NCBI RefSeq assembly: GCF_015350975.1
Contig: NZ_JADKRX010000003.1
Span: forward strand, 293,278 to 357,277
From: Curtobacterium sp. VKM Ac-1395
Lineage (GTDB): Bacteria > Actinomycetota > Actinomycetes > Actinomycetales > Microbacteriaceae
Direction: 5' to 3'
Length of the DNA stretch: 64,000 bases
A program made the translations under genes and the position numbers. Shown here one piece after another: positions 8,291 to 16,042 of the stretch; within the stretch, counting starts at the first letter, position 1, and every line of letters starts with the position of its first letter. Below the pieces are notes generated by a model. It was not told the DNA's origin, searched no databases, and saw only the letters and a program-made list of their open reading frames with translations.

Positions 8291-8793
8291 GGGGTGTCCC
8301 ACGGCAGTGGGGCATCGAACCCGACCGGATCAACGGGCACCACGAGCACTGAACGGTGCTGTCGATGGGTCAGCCGTGCCGCGACCGACCCCGTGAAGAA
8401 CTCCGCGATTCGACCCGCTCCCGTCCTGGCCCCGACGACCAGCATCGCCGCGTCGCGGTCTTCGGCCACCTGCGACAGAGCCCGGCTCGGGTCCCCGACA
8501 CCCGGAACGAACGTGACGTCGACGCCGTAGGTCGTTGCGGCAGCACGTACTGCCGCCTCGTCACTGTCCGACAAGCCCTGCGGTGTCGTGTCAGCGGTGT
8601 CAGGGTCGATCGGTTCCACCATCACCGACCCGTCCGAGCGCGTACCGGCATCGATGAGCGACGCATCCACGCTGACGCACACCAGCGTCGTACCGAAGCG
8701 CCGCGCGATGGACGCCGCAACCTCGATCACCCCCGGCGCGAGGCCGGGTGGGACACCGACGACGACCGGTCCGGTACCGATTGGTGCTGTCAT
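8287..8793 (-). CDS. Universal stress protein, UspA family
   Basis: A 168-residue single-domain protein: PVVVGVPPGLAPGV as beta-1 and first helix, a loop, VTFVPGVGDPSRALSQVAED, and the nucleotide-binding end MLVVGARTGAG then GSVAARLTHRQHRSVLVVPV. It is the first gene of the fluoride cluster. GGGAG lies 5 nt before the ATG, and that Shine-Dalgarno site falls inside the hairpin at 8799-8842. UspA genes are known neighbours of crcB in fluoride-responsive operons; the precise task is unknown. Confidence 0.85.
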   Translation of the reverse strand: MTAPIGTGPVVVGVPPGLAPGVIEVAASIARRFGTTLVCVSVDASLIDAGTRSDGSVMVEPIDPDTADTTPQGLSDSDEAAVRAAATTYGVDVTFVPGVGDPSRALSQVAEDRDAAMLVVGARTGAGRIAEFFTGSVAARLTHRQHRSVLVVPVDPVGFDAPLPWDTP

Positions 8794-8798
8794 GACAC

Positions 8799-8842
8799 TC
8801 CCTACCTCAGGCGCGCCGAAACGCGACCAGCTGAGATAGGGA
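8799..8842 (-). promoter_or_regulatory. Leader hairpin that buries the uspA ribosome-binding site
   Basis: Inverted repeat TCCCTACCTCAG (8799-8810) against CTGAGATAGGGA (8831-8842), one mismatch, with a GC-rich 20-nt interior able to fold further. In the minus-strand transcript the 3' arm contains the TAGGG of the uspA Shine-Dalgarno, so folding would block initiation for the first gene of the fluoride operon. It does not match the fluoride (crcB) riboswitch consensus. It could instead be a protein-binding dyad. Confidence 0.5.
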
Positions 8843-9044
8843 CTGTTGTCGACGACTGTCGAGGTTGGGTCCGGCAAGCCCCACTGCCGGGTCCGAAGAC
8901 ACCACCAGTATGCACCCGAACCCCTGATCGCGCGAGCCGTCTCGCACACCCGTGACGTCCCGACACCGAAGGACGCGATCACGACGACACGGATCGACGC
9001 TGCCCACAGATCTGGCGGAAGCGTTCAGGCCTCGGTGGGACCGC

Positions 9045-9068
9045 TCGATGGCCGATCGGCTGTCGAGG
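9045..9068 (-). repeat. Dispersed palindromic repeat, copy 1
   Basis: Imperfect palindrome with a central GCCGATCGGC. It ends 9 bp past the stop of the minus-strand gene 9077-9409. Confidence 0.6.
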
Positions 9069-9076
9069 TGGTCACC

Positions 9077-9409
9077 TCAAGTGGCCACTGGTCCGAACCA
9101 GAGCAGGATCGGCCCCAGGGCGAGCAGGATCGCGCTGAGGGCCGCGACTGTCTCGCTGCGGGTGGCGACAGCCTGATCCCGGGACCGTGTCGCCAGCACC
9201 AAGGCGGTCCATGCGCCGCCCCACGGTCCCACGGCCAGCAAGAAGACGATCGGGTAGAGGAAGAGACTGCCCGCGCCGCCGGTCAGGAGCACGGGAACCC
9301 ACATGATCGCCCAGAGGATCGCGAAGCCCGTCGCGGAGCAGACAAGCAGCACCAGCGCTGCGGTGGACGGTCCGGTCTTCGACGGCTCGGGCTGAACAGG
9401 CGACCACAC
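9077..9409 (-). CDS. Small membrane protein, unknown function
   Basis: A 110-residue protein: a hydrophilic 15-residue start, then three hydrophobic stretches (residues ~17-45, 47-72 and 90-108). I recognise no family. The GTG at 9409 is supported by a TAGTCT -10 box exactly 6 nt upstream, the leaderless spacing that recurs in this window. A dispersed palindrome follows directly. It stands alone between the fluoride cluster and a gene-poor stretch. Confidence 0.6.
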   Translation of the reverse strand: MWSPVQPEPSKTGPSTAALVLLVCSATGFAILWAIMWVPVLLTGGAGSLFLYPIVFLLAVGPWGGAWTALVLATRSRDQAVATRSETVAALSAILLALGPILLWFGPVAT

Positions 9410-9875
9410 AGCGTGAGACTATCGAGACCGTCGCAGCCGGATCCACTTCCGGAGACCACATGTCGGCGGCCCGTGCCCCGGTTCGCCCTCCGCCGGCGGT
9501 GTGGACGCGTGGCGGGATTCCGGTTGACGCGGCCCGCCCCGGTGGACTGCGTGTCCAGGTCGGGGCTTCGCCACCGGGCGGCGAGGAGTGCCGGCCCAGC
9601 CGTACGTGACCACGGTCAGAGCGGAGCGGGCATGTCTCGTTCTCACTAGCCAGCCCGCGGCCGACGAGTCGAGCGTGAGACCCGCCACGACGGGATCGGC
9701 AGACGGGACGCGCTCGAGCAGGTGCTCAGAGATCGTGAAGACGTGCGCGTATCGACAATTCGGACGCTGGCGATGCGTGTCTCCGCGGAGCAGGAGGCGC
9801 ACTGGCCGCGGTTCGCAGCCGCTGCGATGCTCGCAGCAGAGGAGGACCGCGGATGTGTTCGCGCCACAGTCTGGG
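9410..9875. other. 466 bp without a confident gene
   Basis: Open frames on both strands here are Arg/Ser/Pro-rich, lack ribosome-binding sites and look like high-G+C noise. The only signal seen is the -10 box at 9416-9421 serving the minus-strand gene to the left. It may be decayed coding sequence. Confidence 0.5.
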
Positions 9876-10511
9876 TCAGCTGGGCTGGTGCGCGGCGAGG
9901 AACCGTCCCGCTCTCCGGTACATCACCGCGAGCTGGACGAACACGGCGATGAAGCAGGCGGACACGGCGACTTCGAGTAAGCGGAGGTAGAGGACATCCG
10001 TGCTCACCGCTGTCGAGGCGGCGAACAGCATCATCGCGGCGTAGATCGGCGCCATCCCGAGCGTGGCTCTCCGGCTCTGAGCAGCGACCGCAGTCACGAT
10101 GTCGGCATGTTCGGCATCGAGCGGTTCCTTGTCCGCGATCTGGCGTTGGACTGACCGCTTCTCAGCCCGCGAGAGTGGACTGCTCACGAACCGCCAGCGA
10201 GTGATGTAGTGCCCGGTCCGGTAGGCCCACGCGAAACCCACTCCGCCAACGATGAACCCGACGGCCAGGAGCGCCACCTGCACCAGCAACCGCACGGTCG
10301 AGGTGTCCCCCGTCTGGTCACCGTGCCCTGCGGTCGGCAGGATCAGCGCAAGGCCCACTCCAGCGGCCCACGAGAGCAGAACGAGGGTCCCCACCCAGAC
10401 CAGGACGCGGGTTCGACGGCGGAGTGTCCCGTCATCCGTCAGACCCTCGGCGAGCCGCGCAGCGGCAGTCCATCGATCCGGATCCACAGGCGTGGTGTCA
10501 GCGGGAGGCAT
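9876..10511 (-). CDS. Four-TM membrane protein, unknown function
   Basis: A 211-residue protein. A soluble N-terminal 35 residues lead to TM1 (VLVWVGTLVLLSWAAGVGL) and TM2 near 75-95. A charged middle of about 50 residues (YITRWRFVSSPLSRAEKR...) is followed by TM3 and TM4 near 150-200. The ATG 10511 has AGGA 8-9 nt upstream. No recognisable domain and no obvious operon partner. The conserved-looking cytoplasmic loop with paired basic and acidic residues suggests a folded domain rather than noise. Confidence 0.65.
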   Translation of the reverse strand: MPPADTTPVDPDRWTAAARLAEGLTDDGTLRRRTRVLVWVGTLVLLSWAAGVGLALILPTAGHGDQTGDTSTVRLLVQVALLAVGFIVGGVGFAWAYRTGHYITRWRFVSSPLSRAEKRSVQRQIADKEPLDAEHADIVTAVAAQSRRATLGMAPIYAAMMLFAASTAVSTDVLYLRLLEVAVSACFIAVFVQLAVMYRRAGRFLAAHQPS

Positions 10512-10622
10512 CCTGGTGTTCCTGTCGTCGAGGTCGCTGTAACCCTAGCGAGAACGGTCGCGTCCGCCGTCTTCAGGAGCCGTTGCCAGCCGGGCCGAGC
10601 GGGGTCGTCCCGAGGCCTGGGA

Positions 10623-10841
10623 CTAGCTGTCCAGGAGAACAACCCAGATCGTCATCAGGACTCCTACGACAGTGGTCAGCGCCATCGCGCTCCAGAACCA
10701 CGGGGCACCTGGTCGGCGGAGCAGGCTCCCTTGGCCGAATCCGTACTCGCGAACCGTCAGTACCGCGGATCGCACGAAGAGGCCGAGCGCGCCGAGTAGG
10801 ACGAGCACGAGCGCTGACCAGGTCCACCAGGAGCACTCCAT
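10623..10841 (-). CDS. Small two-TM membrane protein
   Basis: A 72-residue protein with TM segments at residues ~8-28 and 50-70 separated by a basic loop. The ATG at 10841 has CAGTCT 6 nt upstream, a weak version of the -10 box used by neighbouring leaderless genes. Function unknown. Confidence 0.45.
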   Translation of the reverse strand: MECSWWTWSALVLVLLGALGLFVRSAVLTVREYGFGQGSLLRRPGAPWFWSAMALTTVVGVLMTIWVVLLDS

Positions 10842-11001
10842 GGCGTCAGACTGCCGCAGACAACGCGGCTTCGCATGGAGAGCGTTCGCTCGGTGGTCGG
10901 CATGCTCGACCGCGTCCGGCATGCCGAGCCACGTTCGGACGGGCTGACCGCGTCTCGTGCAGACCCCATGGCTCGGAGACGTCGGTACGGCGCGGGCTCG
11001 G

Positions 11002-11595
11002 TCAGCGGATCGTGCCCAGCGCAGACGCAATCCGACTGATCGTCCGGCGCATCGCGTACTCGTCCTGCGCCGGCTGGTCGTCGGCCACCCACAGGTGGAC
11101 CGCTCCGGGCCCCAGTGTCCTGGGCGCGAGGTGGACCACGATCCCCCATCTGTACGCGACACCGCGCGGCGTGGGCTCGGTGAACACATCGAAGCCGAGC
11201 ACCTCCGAACGGAGGGCGATCGGTGTCCCCTGCCCGTCATTGCGCGTCGACCAACTCGTGATCCCCGTGCGATCGAAACCGAGGTCGCACGGGAACGAGA
11301 CACGCAGCCTCGGGCTCCAGGCCGAGAGGTCGGCGGCCGTCGTTTCCGCCGCATGCGCGGTGATGAACGCGGTACCGGGATGAGTCTCGGCCTTCTGCCG
11401 AAGCCGCGCCCGCCGGCGGTGGTTGACCTCAGTGGTGACGCAGGCAACGCCGATCACGAATGTGATGAGGATGCCGAGACGGAGCTCGGTGCACAGTGCC
11501 CGTCCCCCGTCGGTGCCGATCAGGACCGCGACGGCGATCGTCGCGACTCCGAAGGCGACGGTGATGGCGGCGAGGAGGATCGTCGACGGGCGCAC
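11002..11595 (-). CDS. Membrane-anchored protein of unknown function
   Basis: About 197 residues from GTG 11595. Two TM segments lie in the first 60 residues (ILLAAITVAFGVATIAVAVL and ILITFVIGVACV), then a basic linker and a soluble C-terminal domain of about 120 residues with many Thr, Trp and aliphatic residues (FITAHAAETT, YRWGIVVHLAP). I recognise no family. The start is uncertain because no clear Shine-Dalgarno or -10 box is visible. The frame stays open far upstream, but there it runs antisense to other genes. Confidence 0.55.
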   Translation of the reverse strand: MRPSTILLAAITVAFGVATIAVAVLIGTDGGRALCTELRLGILITFVIGVACVTTEVNHRRRARLRQKAETHPGTAFITAHAAETTAADLSAWSPRLRVSFPCDLGFDRTGITSWSTRNDGQGTPIALRSEVLGFDVFTEPTPRGVAYRWGIVVHLAPRTLGPGAVHLWVADDQPAQDEYAMRRTISRIASALGTIR

Positions 11596-11672
11596 GGCTC
11601 GACGATGCCAGAACTCGACGCGCCGTGGAATGCCCGCACGCTCACAGTGAGCACGACGTCCGCGGACTGAGA

Positions 11673-11699
11673 ACCGGCCGATCGACGATCGGCTACCGG
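11673..11699 (-). repeat. Dispersed palindromic repeat, copy 2
   Basis: ACCGGCCGATC then GATCGGCTACCGG around a short centre. It abuts the broken N-terminal side of the serine-recombinase fragment. Confidence 0.75.
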
Positions 11700-11718
11700 G
11701 ACACGATGCGACGTTCTC

Positions 11719-11979
11719 TTGCCAACGACGAGCTCCGACCTGAAGGGCCGACAACCGAAGCTCAGCACCGCGCAGCAGCGACATCTCCTTGAAGTGCACC
11801 GAGCCGGCACGCACTCGATACAGGAGCTCGCTGAGCCCTTCGCCATCGGCCGAGCCACCGTCTACCGCTGCATCGAGCGGCAGTCCCACCACAACCACCA
11901 ACCGAACCGGCATCCGCTCCCGGACCTCGTCCGAGAGCGGATCGCTCATCGACACGGAATGTCCCATGCCCGTCGGTAG
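11719..11979 (+). pseudogene. Serine recombinase (resolvase/invertase) C-terminal HTH fragment
   Basis: The reading frame gives GRQPKLSTAQQRHLLEVHRA and then SIQELAEPFAIGRATVYRCI, the DNA-binding helix-turn-helix at the C-terminus of Hin/Tn3-type serine recombinases. The roughly 140-residue catalytic domain with its Ser nucleophile is missing: the frame opens with TTG directly downstream of a dispersed palindrome. The tail after the HTH is His-rich and unlike the family. This is a decayed mobile-element gene. Confidence 0.65.
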
Positions 11980-11988
11980 CGTTGAGGC

Positions 11989-12942
11989 ATGGCCCACAAC
12001 CGCCACAAGCCGTACCGGACAAGCATGATCGACGTGGACGGCGGTGCGTCGCTCCACTGCGAAGAGTCGGGCGCCGAAGACGGCGTCCCCGCGCTCTGGC
12101 TCCACGGTGGGCCCGGAGGGTCCCTGGGCAGCGGCTGGTAACGCACCCACTTCGACCCGTCCCGCTACCGCCTCATCGGGATCGATCAGCGCGGCTCGGG
12201 CAGGAGCCAGAGCCCGGACAGCGACCACGCCGACTCGGTGACTTGGCAGAACACCCAGCAGCTCATCGACGACATCGAAGTGGTCCGCATGGCACTCGGC
12301 ATCGACACGTGGGTCGTCACGGGGATCTCCTGGGGCACCACGCTCGCCATGGCGTACGCACAACAGCACCCGGAGCGAGTCCGAGCGCTCGCGCTCATGG
12401 CCGTCACCACGACCAGTCGCAGGGAGGTCGACTGGATCACGGAAGGCGTCGGCCGCCTGTTCCCCGCCGAGTGGGACGCGTTCAACCGCGCGAGCCACCG
12501 GCGCCCCGGCGAACGGCTCGTCGAGGCCTACGCACGGCAGCTCGTGTCGCAGGACGCCGCCGTCCGCGAAGCAGCAGCAGCGGCCTGGGATCGCTGGGAG
12601 AACGTGCACGTCTCGCTGGATCACCCTGAGATCCGAGACCAGGGGCACATCGGACCTGCGCGACGTGAGGAGTTCGCAAGGCTGGTGACGCACTACTGGA
12701 GCAACGACGCCTTCTTGCCCGGTGACCAAGCAGTCCTCGCTCGTCTGGACCGCATCCGACACATCCCGACCACGCTCGTCCACGGGCGTCGCGACGTCAG
12801 CGGTCCTGCGGAAACGGCCTGGCGCCTCCACAAGGGCCTGCCGGAAAGCACACTGACCATCGCGGAACGCGAAGGACACGGCGGCCCTGAGCAGAGCGAA
12901 GCACTGACACGCGCGCTCGACCAGCACGCCAACCGGGCCTGA
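11989..12942 (+). pseudogene. Alpha/beta hydrolase (proline iminopeptidase-like) with in-frame stop
   Basis: From ATG 11989 the frame reads WLHGGPGGSLGSGW, meets TAA at 12139-12141, and continues in the same frame with RTHFDPSRYRLIGIDQRGSG, the standard S33 peptidase core. After it come VVTGISWGTTLAMAYAQQHP (nucleophile Ser) and LVHGRRDVSG for the acid residue; the final GHGG supplies the His. TAA may come from a single C-to-T change in CAA. TAGCGT lies exactly 6 nt before the ATG, so the promoter looks intact and decay is recent. The part from ATG 12238 (234 aa) lacks the oxyanion HGGPGG and is unlikely to work. Confidence 0.8.
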
Positions 12943-13099
12943 ACCGGCAGGGGCAGGCTGAGCCCGTTCAAGGATCGGGTAACGGACGCGGAAGGTCCGT
13001 CAGAGCGGTCAGTCGCCAATATAGCGCCCAGCCTGGCAGTGAACCGAAGAGTGACCAGCGGAACAGCATCGCGGGCCGGGCGCCTCCAGCCAGAGCACG

Positions 13100-13363
13100 T
13101 CAGGCGTAGAACAGCAACTCCCACAGACCGACGAACCCCAGCACGATGGACGCCGCGCATGTGGCCATCGCCAGCACGGTGACTACTTGGAGGAATAGCC
13201 ACTCGGCACGGATCTCCGACGACAAGCGAGTCGTCAGCAGTGTCGCGGCGAATGAGACCGGCAGGCCGGCCATCCGCACGACCGCCTCCACGGCTGCAGC
13301 GCAGGGCTCAACAGCGGACGGCGCGGGGTACGCCGGCCCGACCTGTTTCGGCGTCCAGGTCAC
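13100..13363 (-). CDS. Small membrane protein, unknown
   Basis: An 87-residue protein; its second half has two hydrophobic segments (FLQVVTVLAMATCAASIVLG and FVGLWELLFYA). GTG 13363 has GGGGTAG just upstream. There is no recognisable family, and residues 15-45 are of mixed composition. Confidence 0.4.
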   Translation of the reverse strand: MTWTPKQVGPAYPAPSAVEPCAAAVEAVVRMAGLPVSFAATLLTTRLSSEIRAEWLFLQVVTVLAMATCAASIVLGFVGLWELLFYA

Positions 13364-13450
13364 CTACCCCGCGAACGCCGACGACGCCCGCAGACACTCT
13401 CTCCGCCGCACGACTTCGACCGTGCATCATCTTCTCCGTACCCTTACGCC

Positions 13451-13666
13451 ATGACCGACGACCCGATGCGCGACCTCATCGAGGAGGCGACCACGACCGT
13501 CGCAACTGGCGGCGACATGAGGCGAGCGGTCGGCCTCATCAGCCTCCTGTCCCTCGTCACCACGAGCGTTGCTGCGGTGACGGCTGGAACCATCGCCCTC
13601 GTCGTGTTCCTCATCATCCTGTCGCCGTTCGCCTTCCTGCTCGGCTTCGGACTACTGCTCGGCTGA
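13451..13666 (+). CDS. Small membrane protein, probably leaderless
   Basis: A 71-residue protein: an acidic 22-residue start, then two long hydrophobic segments (residues ~27-47 and 48-70). A TACCCT box at 13439-13444 lies exactly 6 nt before the ATG, as in the next gene. Function unknown. Confidence 0.55.
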   Translation: MTDDPMRDLIEEATTTVATGGDMRRAVGLISLLSLVTTSVAAVTAGTIALVVFLIILSPFAFLLGFGLLLG

Positions 13667-13690
13667 CCGGGATACGAGACCGGGGTGAGT

Positions 13691-13715
13691 CCGGTAGCGG
13701 ATCGGCTGTTGGTAC
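13691..13715 (+). repeat. Dispersed palindromic repeat, copy 3
   Basis: CCGGTAGCGGATCGGCTG core, 24 bp past the stop of the 71-residue membrane-protein gene. Confidence 0.7.
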
Positions 13716-13765
13716 ATTCATCGACGATCACAGCATCTTCGATCGCTGCGATCTACCCTGTCGAA

Positions 13766-14239
13766 ATGGTGGCATCTCGGGACAAGGCCGCAATGAGTCG
13801 TCCGCGCCGAGCGGCGCTTCCTGCTGGAGTAGTCCTCGCTGGTGCGGTCTTCGCGGTCGGGATGTTCAGCCTCGGGAAGATCAGGTACAGCTCCGTGAGC
13901 TGGGAATCGGTGGGTGTCGCCTCGGGGGTCGCGATCCCGCTGGGAGTCGCGGTGGCGGCTACCGTCGCCCGGGTTGGAGTGATTGTGAGGAACCGTGCGG
14001 AAGATGAATGCGTGGCGCATCCGGTCCGCCGTGCATCGGTCGTTGTGCGAGTACTGGCCTTCGTCACTGCCGCTGTCGGCGGTCTGCTGTTGACGGTGGG
14101 TGGTTGGCAGCTTGTCCTGCCGGCGGCAGCCGTCGTCGGTTGCCTGGCCGCGGTATGCGCAGGATTTGTTCTGCGACGACCAGGAGCAGACGCTCGAGAC
14201 GACGAATCAAATCGCCACGGCGCAGCGGACGCCCGGTAG
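13766..14239 (+). CDS. Four-TM membrane protein, probably leaderless
   Basis: A 157-residue protein with four hydrophobic segments in two pairs joined by a cytoplasmic loop (VRNRAEDECVAHPVRRAS). The ATG 13766 has TACCCT at 13754-13759, exactly 6 nt upstream. An in-frame GTG at 13685 is rejected because it would read through the dispersed palindrome and the promoter. The stop codon TAG is itself part of the next palindrome copy (14233-14254). Function unknown. Confidence 0.6.
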   Translation: MVASRDKAAMSRPRRAALPAGVVLAGAVFAVGMFSLGKIRYSSVSWESVGVASGVAIPLGVAVAATVARVGVIVRNRAEDECVAHPVRRASVVVRVLAFVTAAVGGLLLTVGGWQLVLPAAAVVGCLAAVCAGFVLRRPGADARDDESNRHGAADAR

Positions 14240-14254
14240 CCGATCCGTCACCGG
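14233..14254 (+). repeat. Dispersed palindromic repeat, copy 4
   Basis: CCGGTAGCCGATCCG then CACCGG. Its TAG is the stop codon of the preceding plus-strand gene. Confidence 0.7.
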
Positions 14255-14294
14255 CCGGTTCGTGCACCTTGAGGACGAGTCGAGGATCGGGCGA

Positions 14295-14480
14295 TCAGGT
14301 TCCGGTTCGGCGGCGTAGGTAGAGCCCCATCATCATCGCGAAGAGCCCTAGTGACGCTGCGATAGGCAGGAGCACCAGCAGGGCGACGCGGACGATGAGG
14401 GAGATGACAACTAGAACAACGGCGATGGCCGTGCAGATCGTTACGCTCCGTGCCCACGTCGCCGCTTGTCTCGGGGTCAT
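14295..14480 (-). CDS. Very small membrane protein
   Basis: A 61-residue protein with one or two hydrophobic segments (residues ~13-55) and a basic C-terminus RRRTGT. ATG 14480; no clear Shine-Dalgarno. Supported only by composition and its place among similar genes. Confidence 0.4.
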   Translation of the reverse strand: MTPRQAATWARSVTICTAIAVVLVVISLIVRVALLVLLPIAASLGLFAMMMGLYLRRRTGT

Positions 14481-14528
14481 GGGTAGATGTTCGCCTGGTC
14501 TCGGCCGCTCGGCCTCTCGGCCGCATTC

Positions 14529-14545
14529 GCGGATCGGCTATTGGA
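14529..14545 (-). repeat. Dispersed palindromic repeat, copy 5
   Basis: Half-site copy, AATAGCCGATCCGC on the minus strand, 23 bp past the stop of the minus-strand gene 14569-14784. Confidence 0.6.
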
Positions 14546-14568
14546 ACGGCCGATGCTCGGTTGTGCGA

Positions 14569-14784
14569 TCAGTAGCCCCGGCGATAGAGCGCTTGGAAGA
14601 CGAACACCCATGCGATCAGAAGGACCAGCCCGATCCCACCGACCCACTTCTCGGCAGTCCCGCCGTCGAACAACGCCCAGAAGCACAGCAGGGCCAACAG
14701 GCCGGTACCGGCCGCAACGGGGATGCGGTACGCCGTTGTCCAGGTCCTCGCGGCAGGTCGGTGCGAGTCATCGAAGTCGGTCAT
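14569..14784 (-). CDS. Small two-TM membrane protein, probably leaderless
   Basis: A 71-residue protein; TM at residues ~20-40 and 48-66 with a basic end YRRGY. ATG 14784 is chosen over an upstream in-frame ATG because TACGCT (14791-14796) lies exactly 6 nt before it. Followed by a palindrome copy. Function unknown. Confidence 0.5.
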   Translation of the reverse strand: MTDFDDSHRPAARTWTTAYRIPVAAGTGLLALLCFWALFDGGTAEKWVGGIGLVLLIAWVFVFQALYRRGY

Positions 14785-14930
14785 GATGCGAGCGTATGGG
14801 CCTACTTGTCGCATCGGTACGACGACGTTCGAGAGATGCGGTCTCACGCCACGGGTGAAGCGTCGCGTGGGATCGGCGTACGGACGCGATCACAGCTCGA
14901 AGCGCAGCGAGAACCACGACCTCGAGAACG

Positions 14931-14955
14931 CCGGTAGCTGATCCTTCTGCGGACA
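14931..14955. repeat. Dispersed palindromic repeat, copy 6 (degenerate)
   Basis: CCGGTAGCTGATCC then TGCGG, about 26 bp past the stop of the minus-strand gene 14982-15200. Confidence 0.5.
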
Positions 14956-14981
14956 TGGCCGTCGGGCCACCCGACGAAGGA

Positions 14982-15200
14982 TCAGGTGAAGATGCCCTGA
15001 TGCGCGAGCCCCCAGAGCATCGCACCGCCCGCAATCACTCCCCCTACCGTGGCGAGCACATTCGAGAGCCGATTCGTTGGCTCCGCTGAGCCTTCAAGCT
15101 TCCGATAGAAGGCGTATCCGATCGCAGCCATCAGGAACGCGGCTCCGATCACGAAGACGACGACCACCTGAACGGGAACCATCACGAGGACTACTTTCAC
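14982..15200 (-). CDS. Small two-TM membrane protein
   Basis: A 72-residue protein with TM at residues ~5-30 and 45-65, linked by a charged segment (YRKLEGSAEPTNRLSN). GTG 15200 overlaps the stop of the upstream small gene (GTGA), so the two are coupled. Function unknown. Confidence 0.5.
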   Translation of the reverse strand: MKVVLVMVPVQVVVVFVIGAAFLMAAIGYAFYRKLEGSAEPTNRLSNVLATVGGVIAGGAMLWGLAHQGIFT

Positions 15201-15403
15201 CGTCGCCGAATCGACCGTGCAGCGCCCACGATCAGGATCACGACCACCGCAGCAATCCAGATCTGCGGCGGCAGACCGTGCGATGCGCCCGGCGGGTTCA
15301 CGACGGCCAGCAGTCCTGCGGGTTCCACGTTCCCAGCCTGGAGAATGCTCTGCGTCTCGGTAGCCGATCCCCCATCGGACAGACTTGAAACAGTGTCTGA
15401 CAC
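15197..15403 (-). CDS. Small tail-anchored protein, start uncertain
   Basis: A frame whose end is a single TM (IWIAAVVVILIVGAA) followed by RSIRRR, so probably C-terminally anchored. GTG 15403 gives 68 residues but reads through a dispersed palindrome copy (15357-15382). GTG 15328 gives 43 residues and avoids it. The 4-bp overlap with the following gene is the main support. Confidence 0.4.
   Translation of the reverse strand: MSDTVSSLSDGGSATETQSILQAGNVEPAGLLAVVNPPGASHGLPPQIWIAAVVVILIVGAARSIRRR
15357..15382. repeat. Dispersed palindromic repeat, copy 7
   Basis: TCGGTAGCCGATC then CATCGGACAG, 65 bp past the stop of the TetR gene. Confidence 0.6.
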
Positions 15404-15447
15404 GCCAGGTTCAGGGGCCGGCGCAAGAAGCTGGCGCGACCTGCAGA

Positions 15448-16002
15448 TCAATGAGCCGGTGGCCGGAGCCCGGTAAGCACCAGGGTGAGAACCCGGTGCC
15501 ATGCGTCTGTAGGTGCGGGTGGATTCATGACGGAGACGACGGCAGCACAGACCGCTCGAAAGTCAGCGAACGAGAAGTCGTCACGGACAAACCCCTGGGC
15601 CTGGTCGGCGGCGATGAGGGCACCTATGGGCCCCTCCGACTCCTCGATCGCGAGGCGGACCTCGTTGCCGAGTCCTGTTGCACTGCCCCGCAGCGCAGCA
15701 CGCAACGCTCCGTCCTCTGCGGCGCTGGCCATGTACGCCTCGAGCAGCGTTCGCACGCGAGAGCGCTCGTCAGCCTGCTCGCCGGCGAACCGAACAGCAT
15801 CGTCCGCGAGTCGACGAATGCGGAGCGCGGCGATCGCGTCGACAAGGGCCGCCTTGTCAGGGAAGTGCCGGTAGAGCGTCCCCACACCAACGCCAGCATC
15901 CGAGGCGATCTGCTCCATAGACACTCCAGTGCCCGAAGCGCGAAGAAGCACCGCGGCATGCTCCGTGATCCGATGGCGATTGCGCTCCGCATCCGCTCGC
16001 AT
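15448..16002 (-). CDS. TetR-family transcriptional repressor
   Basis: A 184-residue protein. The N-terminal HTH reads ITEHAAVLLRASGTGVSMEQ then IASDAGVGVGTLYRHFPDKA, the TetR signature. The rest is the helical ligand-binding and dimer domain. The ATG at 16002 was picked for the strong AGGAAGGGG just upstream; the frame is open further but the extension is unlike the family. It is divergent from a YtcJ-like amidohydrolase, with a perfect 22-bp palindrome between them. It probably represses both genes until a ligand, perhaps the amidohydrolase substrate, binds. Confidence 0.9.
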   Translation of the reverse strand: MRADAERNRHRITEHAAVLLRASGTGVSMEQIASDAGVGVGTLYRHFPDKAALVDAIAALRIRRLADDAVRFAGEQADERSRVRTLLEAYMASAAEDGALRAALRGSATGLGNEVRLAIEESEGPIGALIAADQAQGFVRDDFSFADFRAVCAAVVSVMNPPAPTDAWHRVLTLVLTGLRPPAH

Positions 16003-16042
16003 CGTGCCCCTTCCTTCTGCAACGTCTAAGGCGTACCGTATC

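Noticed and set aside
8794..8960. Fluoride (crcB-motif) riboswitch before the fluoride operon
   Set aside because: Expected from family context, but the conserved GAUGG and CUGAUG elements and pseudoknot strands are not visible on the minus strand; only the hairpin at 8799-8842 is.
9419..9980. Several 70-130 codon frames in the gap at 9.4-9.9 kb
   Set aside because: Arg/Ser-rich, mutually overlapping on both strands, no ribosome-binding site or -10 box at the right distance.
11596..12927. N-terminal 440 codons of a long minus-strand frame ending at 11002
   Set aside because: This part is antisense to the hydrolase pseudogene and the recombinase fragment; only the last ~197 codons look like a real protein.
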